A DNA stretch of 64,000 nucleotides from Candidatus Gastranaerophilales bacterium (GTDB taxonomy: Bacteria > Cyanobacteriota > Vampirovibrionia > Gastranaerophilales > Gastranaerophilaceae), in assembly GCA_944326485.1 (NCBI GenBank), contig CALVED010000005.1:62001-126000 (forward strand), given 5' to 3'. The number at the start of each line of letters is the position of its first letter. The stretch's first letter is position 1. The notes beneath the pieces are model-generated. The model was given only the letters and a program-made list of their open reading frames with translations, ran no database searches and was not told where the DNA came from. Made by a program: the position numbers and the translations under genes. Of the stretch, positions 56,214-64,000 are shown one piece after another.

Positions 56214-56286
56214 AGTGGCGTTTTTAAAAGGTGAGTACTTTGTTGGCGAGGATAACTCGTTAACAAAGTACAATAATAGATTAAAT
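56213..56286 (+). repeat. Interspersed repeat, copy 6 (hairpin B half only)
   Basis: Only the right half is present, starting GAGTGGCGTTTTTAAAAGG at the pepA stop and ending AATAATAGATTAAAT. Hairpin B pairs GTACTTTGTTgGCGAG (56234-56249) with CTCGTTAACAAAGTAC (56256-56271), the most regular version in the window. It lies 30 bases before the next gene. Confidence 0.8.
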
Positions 56287-56315
56287 AATAAATTATACTA
56301 AAAGAGGATTCTATT

Positions 56316-57584
56316 ATGGCAATACTTTCGGCTATTTTTATACTTTTTATATGGATTATATATTTACAATTTAGAATGAATTCTAATAAAAAGTATATTG
56401 AAAATTTGAAAAATACAGTTACAGACTTAATAGAAAAAAATAGTAATATTAAAAATGAAACTACAATTGAGCAGAAAGAAAATGTTCAAGAAATATCAGA
56501 TGATAATAAATCTAAAAGAAAATTTAGTTTTGAAGACTTTATATTAAGTAAAGCATTTCCTGTAATCGGTTATTTATTATTTATATTAGCAGTTGGATTC
56601 TTAGGAGTTTATATCTATAAATTCATATCTAATATTCAAATATTTAAAATAATAGCTGGACTTCTGATTGGATTTTGTATTATTTTGATTAGCTGTATCC
56701 TAAAGAAGGAAAATTTAAAAATATTTTCTTCAATATTGTCAATAATAGGATTTTTATCATTATTAACTGCTAATATTTTTTCAATATTTGTATTTAGAGG
56801 TTTTAATAATGAAGAACAATTTTTAGTTTTTGCATTATCAATTGCTATTGAAATTTTATCTTTTGCTTTAATGCGAAAATCAGAGAATAAAGTTATTAGT
56901 GCAGTTGCCCAAATTATCAAATTGATGTTTATTTCAATAATTTATTCATATCTTTTATTTGAATTAAATAATTACTTTGTTGAAAGTAAGATATTGGATG
57001 ATACTAAATATGTGATGTTTTATATAATTATAGGATTTATATATTCTGTTAATATGAAGCAAATAGCAATTAAAAATAAAATGTTATTGTGTAATTTTAT
57101 GGCATATTTAATAGGACTTGTATCAATAAATATTCTTTTATGTTTAAGTCCTTCTTATAATTATGCTAATGATTTACCTGTTTTAAATATAAGGTTCATT
57201 ACATATTTAACAGCAATTCTTACTGCTATATATTATGCGAAAGTTACTAATATTGAGATATATAGGTATATAGCATTAGTTTTAAGTTTTATAATAATAA
57301 CTTTTGAGATGAATATTTTATATCAAATGAATAATTACGCAGAGATTGATTATGCATTATACATATTCTGGTTGGTATGTATCGGATTAACAAGTATATT
57401 GGGAATATTAAAGAAAAAGAAATATCTGCTTTATACAGGAATAGTAATAAGTTTTATGACTCTTTTAAAACTTCCTTTTATGGGTTTTATGGCTATAGAT
57501 ATTGGATATATGCCAATTGCGCTTATTCTTCTCGGTTCATTATTTATTGTTATATCGAATTTTTATAAAAGAAATAAAGATTAA
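56316..57584 (+). CDS. Multi-pass membrane protein, DUF2339-like
   Basis: The 422 residues start with one membrane segment (LSAIFILFIWIIYLQFRM), then a charged coiled-coil stretch of about 55 residues, then about ten membrane segments to the C-terminus. The core start KAFPVIGYLLFILAVGFLGV resembles DUF2339 proteins, which also have an N-terminal helix, a charged linker and many membrane passes; those are usually longer. No catalytic motif is visible. AGAGGA precedes the ATG. Function is unknown; membership is from layout and one segment only. Confidence 0.7.
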   Translation: MAILSAIFILFIWIIYLQFRMNSNKKYIENLKNTVTDLIEKNSNIKNETTIEQKENVQEISDDNKSKRKFSFEDFILSKAFPVIGYLLFILAVGFLGVYIYKFISNIQIFKIIAGLLIGFCIILISCILKKENLKIFSSILSIIGFLSLLTANIFSIFVFRGFNNEEQFLVFALSIAIEILSFALMRKSENKVISAVAQIIKLMFISIIYSYLLFELNNYFVESKILDDTKYVMFYIIIGFIYSVNMKQIAIKNKMLLCNFMAYLIGLVSINILLCLSPSYNYANDLPVLNIRFITYLTAILTAIYYAKVTNIEIYRYIALVLSFIIITFEMNILYQMNNYAEIDYALYIFWLVCIGLTSILGILKKKKYLLYTGIVISFMTLLKLPFMGFMAIDIGYMPIALILLGSLFIVISNFYKRNKD

Positions 57585-57593
57585 GGAGCAAAT

Positions 57594-58007
57594 ATGAAAT
57601 TTCATACAAAATATTTATGGTTTAATACAACAAAACATAGAGAGTATATAAATATAACAAGAGATGTTGAAGAAGCACTTCAAGAAAGCGGAATAAAAGA
57701 AGGAATGATTCTTGTAAGTGCTATGCATATAACAGCAGGCGTATATGTTAATGATGCCGAATCTGGTTTAATTTCAGATATTGATAAGTGGCTTGAAGAA
57801 CTTGCTCCTTTTGATATAAATTATAATCACCATTATACAGGTGAAACTAATGGAGATAGTCATCTAAAGAGTTTATTAATCGGACATGAAGTTATAATAC
57901 CTGTTACAAATGGTAAACTTGATTTTGGACCTTGGCAGCAAGTATATTATGCAGAATTTGACGGTCAACGTCGAAAGAGGGTTCTTATAAAAGTAATGGG
58001 TGAGTAA
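57594..58007 (+). CDS. YjbQ/UPF0047 family protein
   Basis: The 137-residue protein is of the secondary thiamine-phosphate synthase (YjbQ) family; members have weak ThiE-like activity and a role still debated. Family blocks are [20 protein letters not shown], the metal-site [40 protein letters not shown] and the C-terminal [23 protein letters not shown] precedes the ATG. The stop overlaps the next start by one base. Confidence 0.93.
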   Translation: MKFHTKYLWFNTTKHREYINITRDVEEALQESGIKEGMILVSAMHITAGVYVNDAESGLISDIDKWLEELAPFDINYNHHYTGETNGDSHLKSLLIGHEVIIPVTNGKLDFGPWQQVYYAEFDGQRRKRVLIKVMGE

Positions 58008-58651
58008 TGTTTAAAACTGTCAGAGAAATAAAATCAAAGGAAAATAATTCTATTGTTCTTTTGGAGTCACAAAGCGAGAACTATGATAAAACAATATTGA
58101 TTATTGGGGTTTTTCATGGGGAAGAACCGCAGGGAGAATATTTAATAAATAAGTTTTTAGAAATGGATTTATCTGACATGAAAAATAAGTTATTGATTAT
58201 TCCATGTCTTAATCCTGACGGAAAGAAGAAAAATCAAAGACAAAATTCAAACGGAGTTGATTTAAACAGAAACTTCCCTACAAAGAACTGGTGTAAGTCA
58301 GATAAAAAAGAATATTTTGGCGGAGATGAGCCTGCAAGCGAGATAGAAACAAAATTTATGATGGAAATTCTTTCCGATTATAAAATTGATGCAATATTAT
58401 CTATCCATGCTCCATTTGAGATAGTTAATTATGATGGACCTGCTAAAAATTTAGCAGAAAAAATATCACAGTTAACAGGTTATAAAGTTCAGGCAGATAT
58501 TGGGTATCCGACTCCCGGAAGTTTTGGAAATTATGCAGGAGTAGAAAGAAGTATACCTACTATTACTTTAGAATTGCCTGAAAATCAAGATTATGAAAGA
58601 TTATGGACGGTAAATAAGCCGGTTTTTGAATATCTGGCAAATAAATATTAG
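58007..58651 (+). CDS. M14-family zinc carboxypeptidase/amidase, MpaA-like
   Basis: This 214-residue single-domain enzyme probably acts on peptidoglycan peptides or another gamma-linked peptide. Zinc ligands are in GVFHGEEPQGEYL (HxxE) and LSIHAPFEI (His); substrate-binding Asn-Arg is in NGVDLNRNFPTKNW, preceded by IPCLNPDG; the catalytic Glu is in TITLELPENQ. There is no signal peptide, so it is cytoplasmic like E. coli MpaA, which trims murein tripeptide during recycling. It overlaps yjbQ by one base and is the last gene of this run; a weak AATTTTCT/AGAAAATT hairpin follows at 58652-58670. Confidence 0.87.
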   Translation: MFKTVREIKSKENNSIVLLESQSENYDKTILIIGVFHGEEPQGEYLINKFLEMDLSDMKNKLLIIPCLNPDGKKKNQRQNSNGVDLNRNFPTKNWCKSDKKEYFGGDEPASEIETKFMMEILSDYKIDAILSIHAPFEIVNYDGPAKNLAEKISQLTGYKVQADIGYPTPGSFGNYAGVERSIPTITLELPENQDYERLWTVNKPVFEYLANKY

Positions 58652-58749
58652 AATTTTCTTAAAGAAAATTAATTACATTTTAGGAAAAATCAGACTTTTA
58701 TGGTATATTTGAAAATGAACTATAGTGCATCTTAGAAAAGGAAAAATGA

Positions 58750-59307
58750 ATGATATCAGTAAATGATTTAAAAACAGGCTTAACACTTGAAATTGACGGC
58801 GGACTATGGAATGTTGTTGAATTTATGCACGTTAAACCAGGTAAAGGTGCTGCATTTGTCAGAACAAAATTAAAAAATGCAGAAACGGGTAACGTTGTTG
58901 AAAAAACATTCAGAGCCGGTGAAAAAGTTGCTAAAGCTACTTTAGATAAAAGAGATATGCAATACCTTTATAAAGAAGGTAATGATTATGTAATGATGGA
59001 TTTAGAAACATATGAACAGTTGAGTGTTTCTGCCGATAAAATAGGTGATGGAGTTAAGTATTTAAAAGAAAATATGAATGTTGCTATATTACTTCATGGT
59101 AATAACATAATTGGTATAGATATACCAAACTTTGTTGAGCTTGAAGTAGTTGATACTCCACCTGCTGAAAAGGGAAATACTGCTCAAGGCGGTACTAAAC
59201 CTGCTACATTAGAAACAGGTGCTGTTGTAAATGTTCCATTCTTCGTTACAAATGGTACAATTATAAGAGTTGATACAAGAACAAATGAATATTTAGACAG
59301 AGTCTAG
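58750..59307 (+). CDS. efp: Elongation factor P
   Basis: EF-P relieves ribosome stalling at proline runs. The 185 residues have the three-barrel layout, with the tip loop VKPGKGAAFVRTK carrying Lys32 (the modifiable position is Lys here), and the C-terminal signature GAVVNVPFFVTNGTIIRVDT. No modification enzyme (epmA, earP, ymfI) is adjacent. Start ATG 58750 follows AAAGGA by 7 bases; the out-of-frame ATG at 58746 is ignored. It is 11 bases before accB, an arrangement common in cyanobacteria and Firmicutes. Confidence 0.98.
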   Translation: MISVNDLKTGLTLEIDGGLWNVVEFMHVKPGKGAAFVRTKLKNAETGNVVEKTFRAGEKVAKATLDKRDMQYLYKEGNDYVMMDLETYEQLSVSADKIGDGVKYLKENMNVAILLHGNNIIGIDIPNFVELEVVDTPPAEKGNTAQGGTKPATLETGAVVNVPFFVTNGTIIRVDTRTNEYLDRV

Positions 59308-59318
59308 GGACAAGAAAA

Positions 59319-59783
59319 ATGAAATTTGATTTAGAATATTTAGAAAAATTAGCTAATATAGTATATGAAAATGACCTTTCTGAAATTACATTAGAAGATG
59401 ATGAAAGAGCACTTTGTTTCAAAAGAGAAAAACAACAAGTTGTTCAAACAGCTGCTCCTGTTGTTATGCCTGCAACTGTTACATCACAAGTAGTTTCATC
59501 TCCGGCTTCAAGTTCTGAAGAAAAAGTAAATAGTGCCAAATCACATAAAGGAACACCAATTATTGCTCCTATGGTTGGTACTTTTTATTCTGCACCATCG
59601 CCAGATGATGCTCCATTTGTTAAAGTTGGAGATAATATTGCAATAGGGCAGGTCGTTTGTATTATTGAAGCTATGAAATTAATGAACGAAATTGAAGCTG
59701 AAGCATCAGGCCAAATTACTGAAATTTGTGTTAAAAATGGCGACAGCGTTGAATTCGGTCAAGTCCTTATGTATGTTGAATAA
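59319..59783 (+). CDS. accB: Biotin carboxyl carrier protein of acetyl-CoA carboxylase
   Basis: AccB carries carboxybiotin between the biotin carboxylase and the carboxyltransferase for fatty-acid synthesis. The 154 residues comprise an N-terminal helical segment, an Ala/Val/Ser-rich linker (about 40-75), and the biotinyl domain with the biotinylated Lys120 in CIIEAMKLMNEIEA. The usual PMVGTFYSAPSP thumb region is present. accC is not in the window. The gene ends at a good terminator. Confidence 0.98.
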   Translation: MKFDLEYLEKLANIVYENDLSEITLEDDERALCFKREKQQVVQTAAPVVMPATVTSQVVSSPASSSEEKVNSAKSHKGTPIIAPMVGTFYSAPSPDDAPFVKVGDNIAIGQVVCIIEAMKLMNEIEAEASGQITEICVKNGDSVEFGQVLMYVE

Positions 59784-59802
59784 TTTTTAATATTAACAAT
59801 AT

Positions 59803-59832
59803 AAAAGAGGAACAATAAAGGTTCCTCTTTTT
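59803..59832 (+). terminator. Terminator between convergent accB and ogt
   Basis: AAAAGAGGAAC (59803-59813) pairs perfectly with GTTCCTCTTTT (59821-59831) around AATAAAG, followed by T. The A-rich left arm makes it usable from both sides, serving the efp-accB and the aspS-dnaA-ogt transcripts. Confidence 0.9.
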
Positions 59833-60301
59833 ATTTATTATTTTTTTCTAACTCTAATAATTGAATTTTTTTATCAATTCCTCCGGCATAACCTATAAGT
59901 TTATTATTGCAGCCAATAACTCTATGGCAGGGAATAACTATAGCTATAGGATTTTTATTATTTGCATTACCTATGGCCCTTGAGGCGTTTGGGTTACCTA
60001 TTTTGATTGCAATATCTTTATAGGTTTTTGTTTGACCATAAGGAATTTTCTCGAGTTCTTTCCAAACTTTTTTTTGAAATTCACTACCTATTAACTTAAC
60101 AGGAAGTTCAAAAATTTTTCTTTTACCATTAAAATATTCTTCAAGTTGATTTATTACTTTTTCTGTAATTATATTTTTTTTATATTCAATATTTTGATTA
60201 ATAGAACTTAAATTAATAAAATTTATATTATAAACATAGTTTTCATCGGTTTTAATATAAATATTTCCAATTTTGGATTTATAAATATAATAGAAATACA
60301 T
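59831..60301 (-). CDS. ogt: Methylated-DNA--protein-cysteine methyltransferase
   Basis: This suicide repair protein removes alkyl groups from O6-guanine. The 156 residues have the acceptor Cys125 in IVIPCHRVIG, preceded by FQKKVWKELEKIPYGQTKTY and SRAIGNANNKNPIAIV, which form the helix-turn-helix and Asn hinge. The C-terminal YAGGIDKKIQLLELE is standard. The stop lies at the terminator; the start is 2 bases after the dnaA stop on the same strand, so it is cotranscribed with the initiator gene. Confidence 0.96.
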   Translation of the reverse strand: MYFYYIYKSKIGNIYIKTDENYVYNINFINLSSINQNIEYKKNIITEKVINQLEEYFNGKRKIFELPVKLIGSEFQKKVWKELEKIPYGQTKTYKDIAIKIGNPNASRAIGNANNKNPIAIVIPCHRVIGCNNKLIGYAGGIDKKIQLLELEKNNK

Positions 60302-60303
60302 AA

Positions 60304-61719
60304 TTATAAATTTATCTTTTCTTTCAAAAGATTAATATCATCAGCTAAATGTTTATCTGTTATAATATCGTTTTTAACTTTTTGATGGGAATACATAATA
60401 GTTGTATGCTTACGGTTAAAGCAATCACCGATATAAGGGAAGCTTTCATTTGTCATTTCTTTTGCAAGATATATTGCAATTTGACGTGCATAAGCTGTCT
60501 TTGCTGCACGATTTGTACTTTTTATATCATCAACTGAAACATTATAAAAACCTGCAACTATATCAATTATCCCATCTACTGTTACATTTTTTCTTTTCTC
60601 TGAATATCTTATAATTTTTTTTACTGTTTCGATAGTTACCGGCATTGAATTAATAGAAGAATAAGCACTTACTGTATTAAAGGCACCTTCTAATTCTCTT
60701 ATATTTTTATTATATACAGAAGCAAGAAATTCAATTACATCGTTCGGCATATTAATATTGTTATCATTAGCTAATTTGGTTAATATTGCCATTCTTGTTT
60801 CAATATCAGGCACTTGAATATCTGCTAATAAACCCATTTGAAATCTTGTTTTAAGTCTGTCAGGAGTATTTTCAAATTTATCAGGGGATCTATCAGATGT
60901 AAATACAATTTGTTTGCCTGAATTGTGAAGGCTTTCAAATGTATTGAACATTTCTTCTTCAGTTCGAGCTTTACCTTCTATTAATTGAATATCATCAACA
61001 AGCAGAATATCAACATTTCTATATTTATTCCTAAATTCATTCATTTTTTTGTTTTTATCACCGGCTTTATCCATTCCTTTTGCAAGGGAATTCACTAAGT
61101 CGTTAATAAATTCTTCCGCTTTAACATATTTAACTTTTAATTTAGGATTATTAAAAATAATGTAATGACCTATAGCTTGAAGAAGATGGGTTTTTCCTAA
61201 CCCTGAACCTCCGTATATAAAGAGAGGGTTATATTGTTTTCCCGGATCTTTTGCCACTGCAACAGAAACCGCATATGCAAATTTATTATTTGCTCCTACA
61301 ACAAAATTATCAAATTTGTATTTTAGATTGAGATTGCAAGTTGAATGCATTTGCTTTAGGCCATCGTATTTAGATGAAGTAATACGATTTTCAAGATTTT
61401 TTATAAATTCTTTTTCTTCTTCTTTTTTTGCTTTTTGTTTTTCTTTTTCTAATTGTTTGTGAAGATTTTCATCATAAATAACTTTAAAGTTTACTTCTTT
61501 TTTGCAGACTTCAGAAAGCGCTTTTGTTATTTGAGATTGATGTTTTTGAATTATTTGTATAGCTAAATTTTGACCTGATAATACACAAAAGCAATTATCT
61601 TCAAAAGAATGAGGAACTAATGGTACAATCCAAGTTTGATAGGTTGTAGCTACAATAGTATCCTTTAATATGGCAAGGACATCGTCCCATATTTGTTTAA
61701 TTAATATGTCTTTATCCAT
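60304..61719 (-). CDS. dnaA: Chromosomal replication initiator DnaA
   Basis: DnaA opens the replication origin. The 471 residues have four domains: an N-terminal interaction domain (about 1-85), a Lys/Glu-rich linker (about 110-135), the AAA+ core with Walker A GGSGLGKTHLLQAIG and Walker B ILLVDDIQLIEG, and the C-terminal DNA-binding domain with NRAAKTAYARQIAIYLAKEM and FNRKHTTIMYSHQKV. It sits between aspS (21 bases upstream) and ogt, with no dnaN, recF or gyrB neighbour, so this is not the textbook origin layout. The ribosome site is weak. Confidence 0.98.
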   Translation of the reverse strand: MDKDILIKQIWDDVLAILKDTIVATTYQTWIVPLVPHSFEDNCFCVLSGQNLAIQIIQKHQSQITKALSEVCKKEVNFKVIYDENLHKQLEKEKQKAKKEEEKEFIKNLENRITSSKYDGLKQMHSTCNLNLKYKFDNFVVGANNKFAYAVSVAVAKDPGKQYNPLFIYGGSGLGKTHLLQAIGHYIIFNNPKLKVKYVKAEEFINDLVNSLAKGMDKAGDKNKKMNEFRNKYRNVDILLVDDIQLIEGKARTEEEMFNTFESLHNSGKQIVFTSDRSPDKFENTPDRLKTRFQMGLLADIQVPDIETRMAILTKLANDNNINMPNDVIEFLASVYNKNIRELEGAFNTVSAYSSINSMPVTIETVKKIIRYSEKRKNVTVDGIIDIVAGFYNVSVDDIKSTNRAAKTAYARQIAIYLAKEMTNESFPYIGDCFNRKHTTIMYSHQKVKNDIITDKHLADDINLLKEKINL

Positions 61720-61740
61720 TTCTTGACGTTTTATATTAAA

Positions 61741-63519
61741 TTAGTTAACTTTTGTTGTAAGTCTTAAATGTAGTTCGCGCATTTGTTCTTCTGAAGCTCT
61801 AGCTGGTGCATCAGTCATTAAGCATTTTGCAGCAGAATTTTTAGGAAATGCAATAACATCTCTTATTGAAGGCGTTTTTGCAAGCAGAGCAACAACTCTA
61901 TCAAGACCTAATGCTAATCCGGCATGTGGTGGAGTTCCGTATTTAAATGCGTTAATCATAAATCCGAATTTTTCTTTTGTTTCTTCTTCTGTTAAGCCAA
62001 GAGCTTTAAATACACGTTCTTGAATTTCAGAAGAATGAATTCTTACACTTCCTCCGCCTAATTCTGTACCGTTGTATACTATATCATAAGCAATAGAGCG
62101 ACAATTAGCCGGATCTGTTTCCATTTTATCAATATCTTCAAGATTTGGCATTGTAAATGGGTGGTGAACAGAAACATATCTGTTATCTTCTTCTGAATAT
62201 TCAAACATTGGGAAATCAACAACCCATAAAAGAGCGTGATCGTCAGGGTCTATTAATCCTAATTTTTCTCCAAAGTATAATCTAAATCTGCCCATAACAT
62301 CATAAGTTACTTTTGGTTTATCAGCAACGAAGAATATTACATCACCTGCTTTAGCGTTACCTCTTTGTTTAATTTGATCAGCTTGTTCTTCTGTTAAGAA
62401 TTTTAACACAGGTGATTTTGCACTGCCGTCTTCTAAATACATAATATTAGCTAATGCTTTTGCACCAAATGATACTGCTAATTTTGTTAAATCATCCATT
62501 TCTTTTCTTGAATAATTTGCAATTCCCGGTATTTTAATAGCTCTTACAATACCGCCTGCTTTTAGCGTATCTTTAATTATTTCAAAATTAGATTCCATTA
62601 TTATATCGCCGATATCAAACAGTTCTAATCCAAAACGTAAATCAGGTCTGTCTGAACCGTATTTATCCATTGCTTCTTTGTATGTTATAACAGGTAATTT
62701 ATCAGGAGTTGTATAGCCTACTAATTTAAATACTTCTCTTAATAGACCTTCAACCATATCCATAATATCTTGTTGTTCAACAAAAGACATTTCCATATCA
62801 ACCTGTGTAAATTCAGGCTGTCTGTCTGCTCTTAAATCTTCATCTCTGAAACATTTTGCTATTTGATAATATCTTTCTATACCGCCAACCATTAATAGTT
62901 GTTTGAATATTTGTGGTGATTGCGGAAGTGCATAAAATTTACCGGGTTGTACTCTGCTTGGTACTAAATAATCTCTTGCACCTTCTGGTGTTGTCTTTAT
63001 CAGAATAGGAGTTTCTACTTCCATAAAATTCTGACTGTTTAAATAGTTACGAATGGTTGTTACTATTTGATGTCTTAATTTAAGATTAGCTAAAACTTTA
63101 TCCTGTCTTAAGTCTAAATAACGATATTTTAATCTTATATCTTCATTAACATCATCAGAATTTAGTGGAAATGGTAATACTTGAGCTGTTGATAATATTT
63201 CAATTGATGTAGGATAAACTTCAATTTCACCTGTTGGAAGTTTGTCATTGAAAGTTTCTTCCGGTCTTATACTAACTTTACCTGTTGCTTTAATAACAAA
63301 TTCATCTCTTAGTTTTTGGAAAGTACTATATACTTCAGGATTTTTTTGTGGGTCCGATACTAATTGAAAGAAACCTGAACGATCTCTAACTTCAACGAAA
63401 ATAATTCCGCCTAAATCTCTAACAGCAGATACCCAACCTGCAATTGTAACTTCATTTCCTACGTCATTTCTTGTTATTTCACCGCATCCATGCGTTTTCA
63501 TTGATGTCTTTGTTAGCAT
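61741..63519 (-). CDS. aspS: Aspartyl-tRNA synthetase, bacterial type
   Basis: This class II synthetase charges tRNA-Asp. The 592 residues are the bacterial length, with N-terminal OB fold (VTIAGWVSAVRDLGGIIFVE), motif 2 around CFRDEDLRADRQPEFTQVD, the GAD insertion domain (about 280-420), and motif 3 in GLALGLDRVVALLA, ending with RDVIAFPKNSAAKCLMTDAP. Whether it is discriminating or also charges tRNA-Asn cannot be settled here. AGGAAAT precedes the ATG. It is the first gene of aspS-dnaA-ogt. Confidence 0.98.
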   Translation of the reverse strand: MLTKTSMKTHGCGEITRNDVGNEVTIAGWVSAVRDLGGIIFVEVRDRSGFFQLVSDPQKNPEVYSTFQKLRDEFVIKATGKVSIRPEETFNDKLPTGEIEVYPTSIEILSTAQVLPFPLNSDDVNEDIRLKYRYLDLRQDKVLANLKLRHQIVTTIRNYLNSQNFMEVETPILIKTTPEGARDYLVPSRVQPGKFYALPQSPQIFKQLLMVGGIERYYQIAKCFRDEDLRADRQPEFTQVDMEMSFVEQQDIMDMVEGLLREVFKLVGYTTPDKLPVITYKEAMDKYGSDRPDLRFGLELFDIGDIIMESNFEIIKDTLKAGGIVRAIKIPGIANYSRKEMDDLTKLAVSFGAKALANIMYLEDGSAKSPVLKFLTEEQADQIKQRGNAKAGDVIFFVADKPKVTYDVMGRFRLYFGEKLGLIDPDDHALLWVVDFPMFEYSEEDNRYVSVHHPFTMPNLEDIDKMETDPANCRSIAYDIVYNGTELGGGSVRIHSSEIQERVFKALGLTEEETKEKFGFMINAFKYGTPPHAGLALGLDRVVALLAKTPSIRDVIAFPKNSAAKCLMTDAPARASEEQMRELHLRLTTKVN

Positions 63520-63592
63520 TTTATTAATTTCCTGTCATCTCACTTATATTTATATTTAATTTAACTCAAAAATATTATTTTTTCAAAAAATA

Positions 63593-64000
63593 TTAAATTT
63601 TTCTTTTTTTTACCCTGACTCCTTCAACTTCATATACATTTTCAATTGCAATAAATGCTCTTGGATCTATATTTTTTGCAATTTCTTTCAGTTTTTGAAC
63701 TTGAAGTCTTGAAATTACACAATAAACAATTCTTTTTTTTGCTCCTGAATATCCGCCTTCTGCATCAATATATGTTACGCTTACATCCATTTTTTCCATA
63801 ATATCTTGGCCGATTTCACTTGAGTAATCCGTTATAACAAATACTGATTTTGATTCGTTTAAACCTTCAATAACAACATCCATTGTTTTATATGCAATAA
63901 AATATGTAACTATTGAATATAGGGCATGCTGCCAGTCATAGACAAAGCCTGCAACTGTAAATATGAATAAGTTGATAAACATAATTATTTCACCAACTGA
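63593..64000 (-). CDS. YitT/DUF2179 family membrane protein, C-terminal part, cut by window edge
   Basis: The frame is open to the window end, so the N-terminal membrane part (DUF161) lies beyond 64000; an ATG at 63980-63982 is probably internal. Visible are the last membrane stretch (FINLFIFTVAGFVYDWQHAL) and the DUF2179 cytoplasmic domain: FVITDYSSEIGQDIMEKMDV, VTYIDAEGGYSGAKKRIVYC and the C-terminal DPRAFIAIENVYEVEG. DUF2179 resembles PII-like ligand-binding folds; the family's function is unknown. Confidence 0.88.
   Translation of the reverse strand, partial: SVGEIIMFINLFIFTVAGFVYDWQHALYSIVTYFIAYKTMDVVIEGLNESKSVFVITDYSSEIGQDIMEKMDVSVTYIDAEGGYSGAKKRIVYCVISRLQVQKLKEIAKNIDPRAFIAIENVYEVEGVRVKKRKI

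Noticed and set aside
61720-61740. Replication origin next to dnaA
   Set aside because: Only 21 bases separate dnaA from aspS, no cluster of TTATCCACA-like boxes was seen, and dnaN/recF/gyrB are absent.
1-64000. CRISPR arrays, tRNA/rRNA genes, insertion sequences or prophage genes
   Set aside because: No regularly spaced direct repeats, tRNA cloverleaf patterns, transposase or phage structural motifs were seen on either strand.

Overview
The window is a compact stretch of low-GC, AT-biased bacterial chromosome with genes packed on both strands and short spacers. The organism was diderm: there is a complete tripartite RND efflux operon with a TolC-type outer-membrane protein (45833-52433). 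The gene order infA-rpmJ-rpsM-rpsK-(rpsD)-rpoA-rplQ-truA-rplM-rpsI, a plant/cyanobacterial-style glutathione pair (gshB-gshA), an ADP-glucose pyrophosphorylase with other alpha-glucan enzymes, and sialic-acid-type amino-sugar genes in such an AT-rich host fit a non-photosynthetic gut cyanobacterial relative (Melainabacteria/Gastranaerophilales). That placement is inference; no rRNA or other decisive marker is present.

Layout. 1-5.3 kb: the 5' part of der, a spermidine-synthase-like methyltransferase, an EF-hand/coiled-coil/CHAP hydrolase, and lysS. 5.4-14.4 kb: HU, mutS2, comF, rseP, gshB, gshA, typA. 14.4-19.1 kb: a lone sugar ABC permease, then a two-component pair with tadA and a TIGR02757 gene. 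19.1-25.9 kb, leftward: a coiled-coil protein, a parvulin, and a tight cluster malQ-queD-uppP-punA-nanE-ROK kinase. 26.0-31.0 kb, leftward: an accessory block with a secreted trehalose-synthase-like GH13 enzyme, a 727-residue protein with a Gly/Ala-rich middle and a RelA/SpoT-like synthetase domain, and a small unknown protein. 31-37 kb: leuA, purB, and three tandem SGNH-like membrane-anchored paralogues. 37.2-42.1 kb: the ribosomal/RNA-polymerase operon. 42.2-45.7 kb: lepA, glgC, a membrane-tethered thioredoxin. 45.8-52.4 kb: MarR regulator plus RND pump. 52.6-58.7 kb: a soluble histidine kinase with a REC-GGDEF*-REC protein, pepA, a multi-pass membrane protein, YjbQ and an M14 peptidase. 58.7-64 kb: efp-accB, then ogt, dnaA, aspS and a YitT/DUF2179 fragment on the minus strand.

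Two things are not routine. One is a family of intergenic repeats (six copies, about 75-180 bp) built from two hairpin modules, one of which looks like a portable terminator. The other is the RelA/SpoT-domain protein, which resembles a polymorphic toxin and has a small downstream gene that could be an immunity factor. Glutathione synthesis, glycogen/alpha-glucan turnover, amino-sugar use, peptidoglycan handling (uppP, CHAP, M14) and efflux are the main physiological themes beyond housekeeping. No tRNA, rRNA, CRISPR array, transposase or prophage gene was seen.
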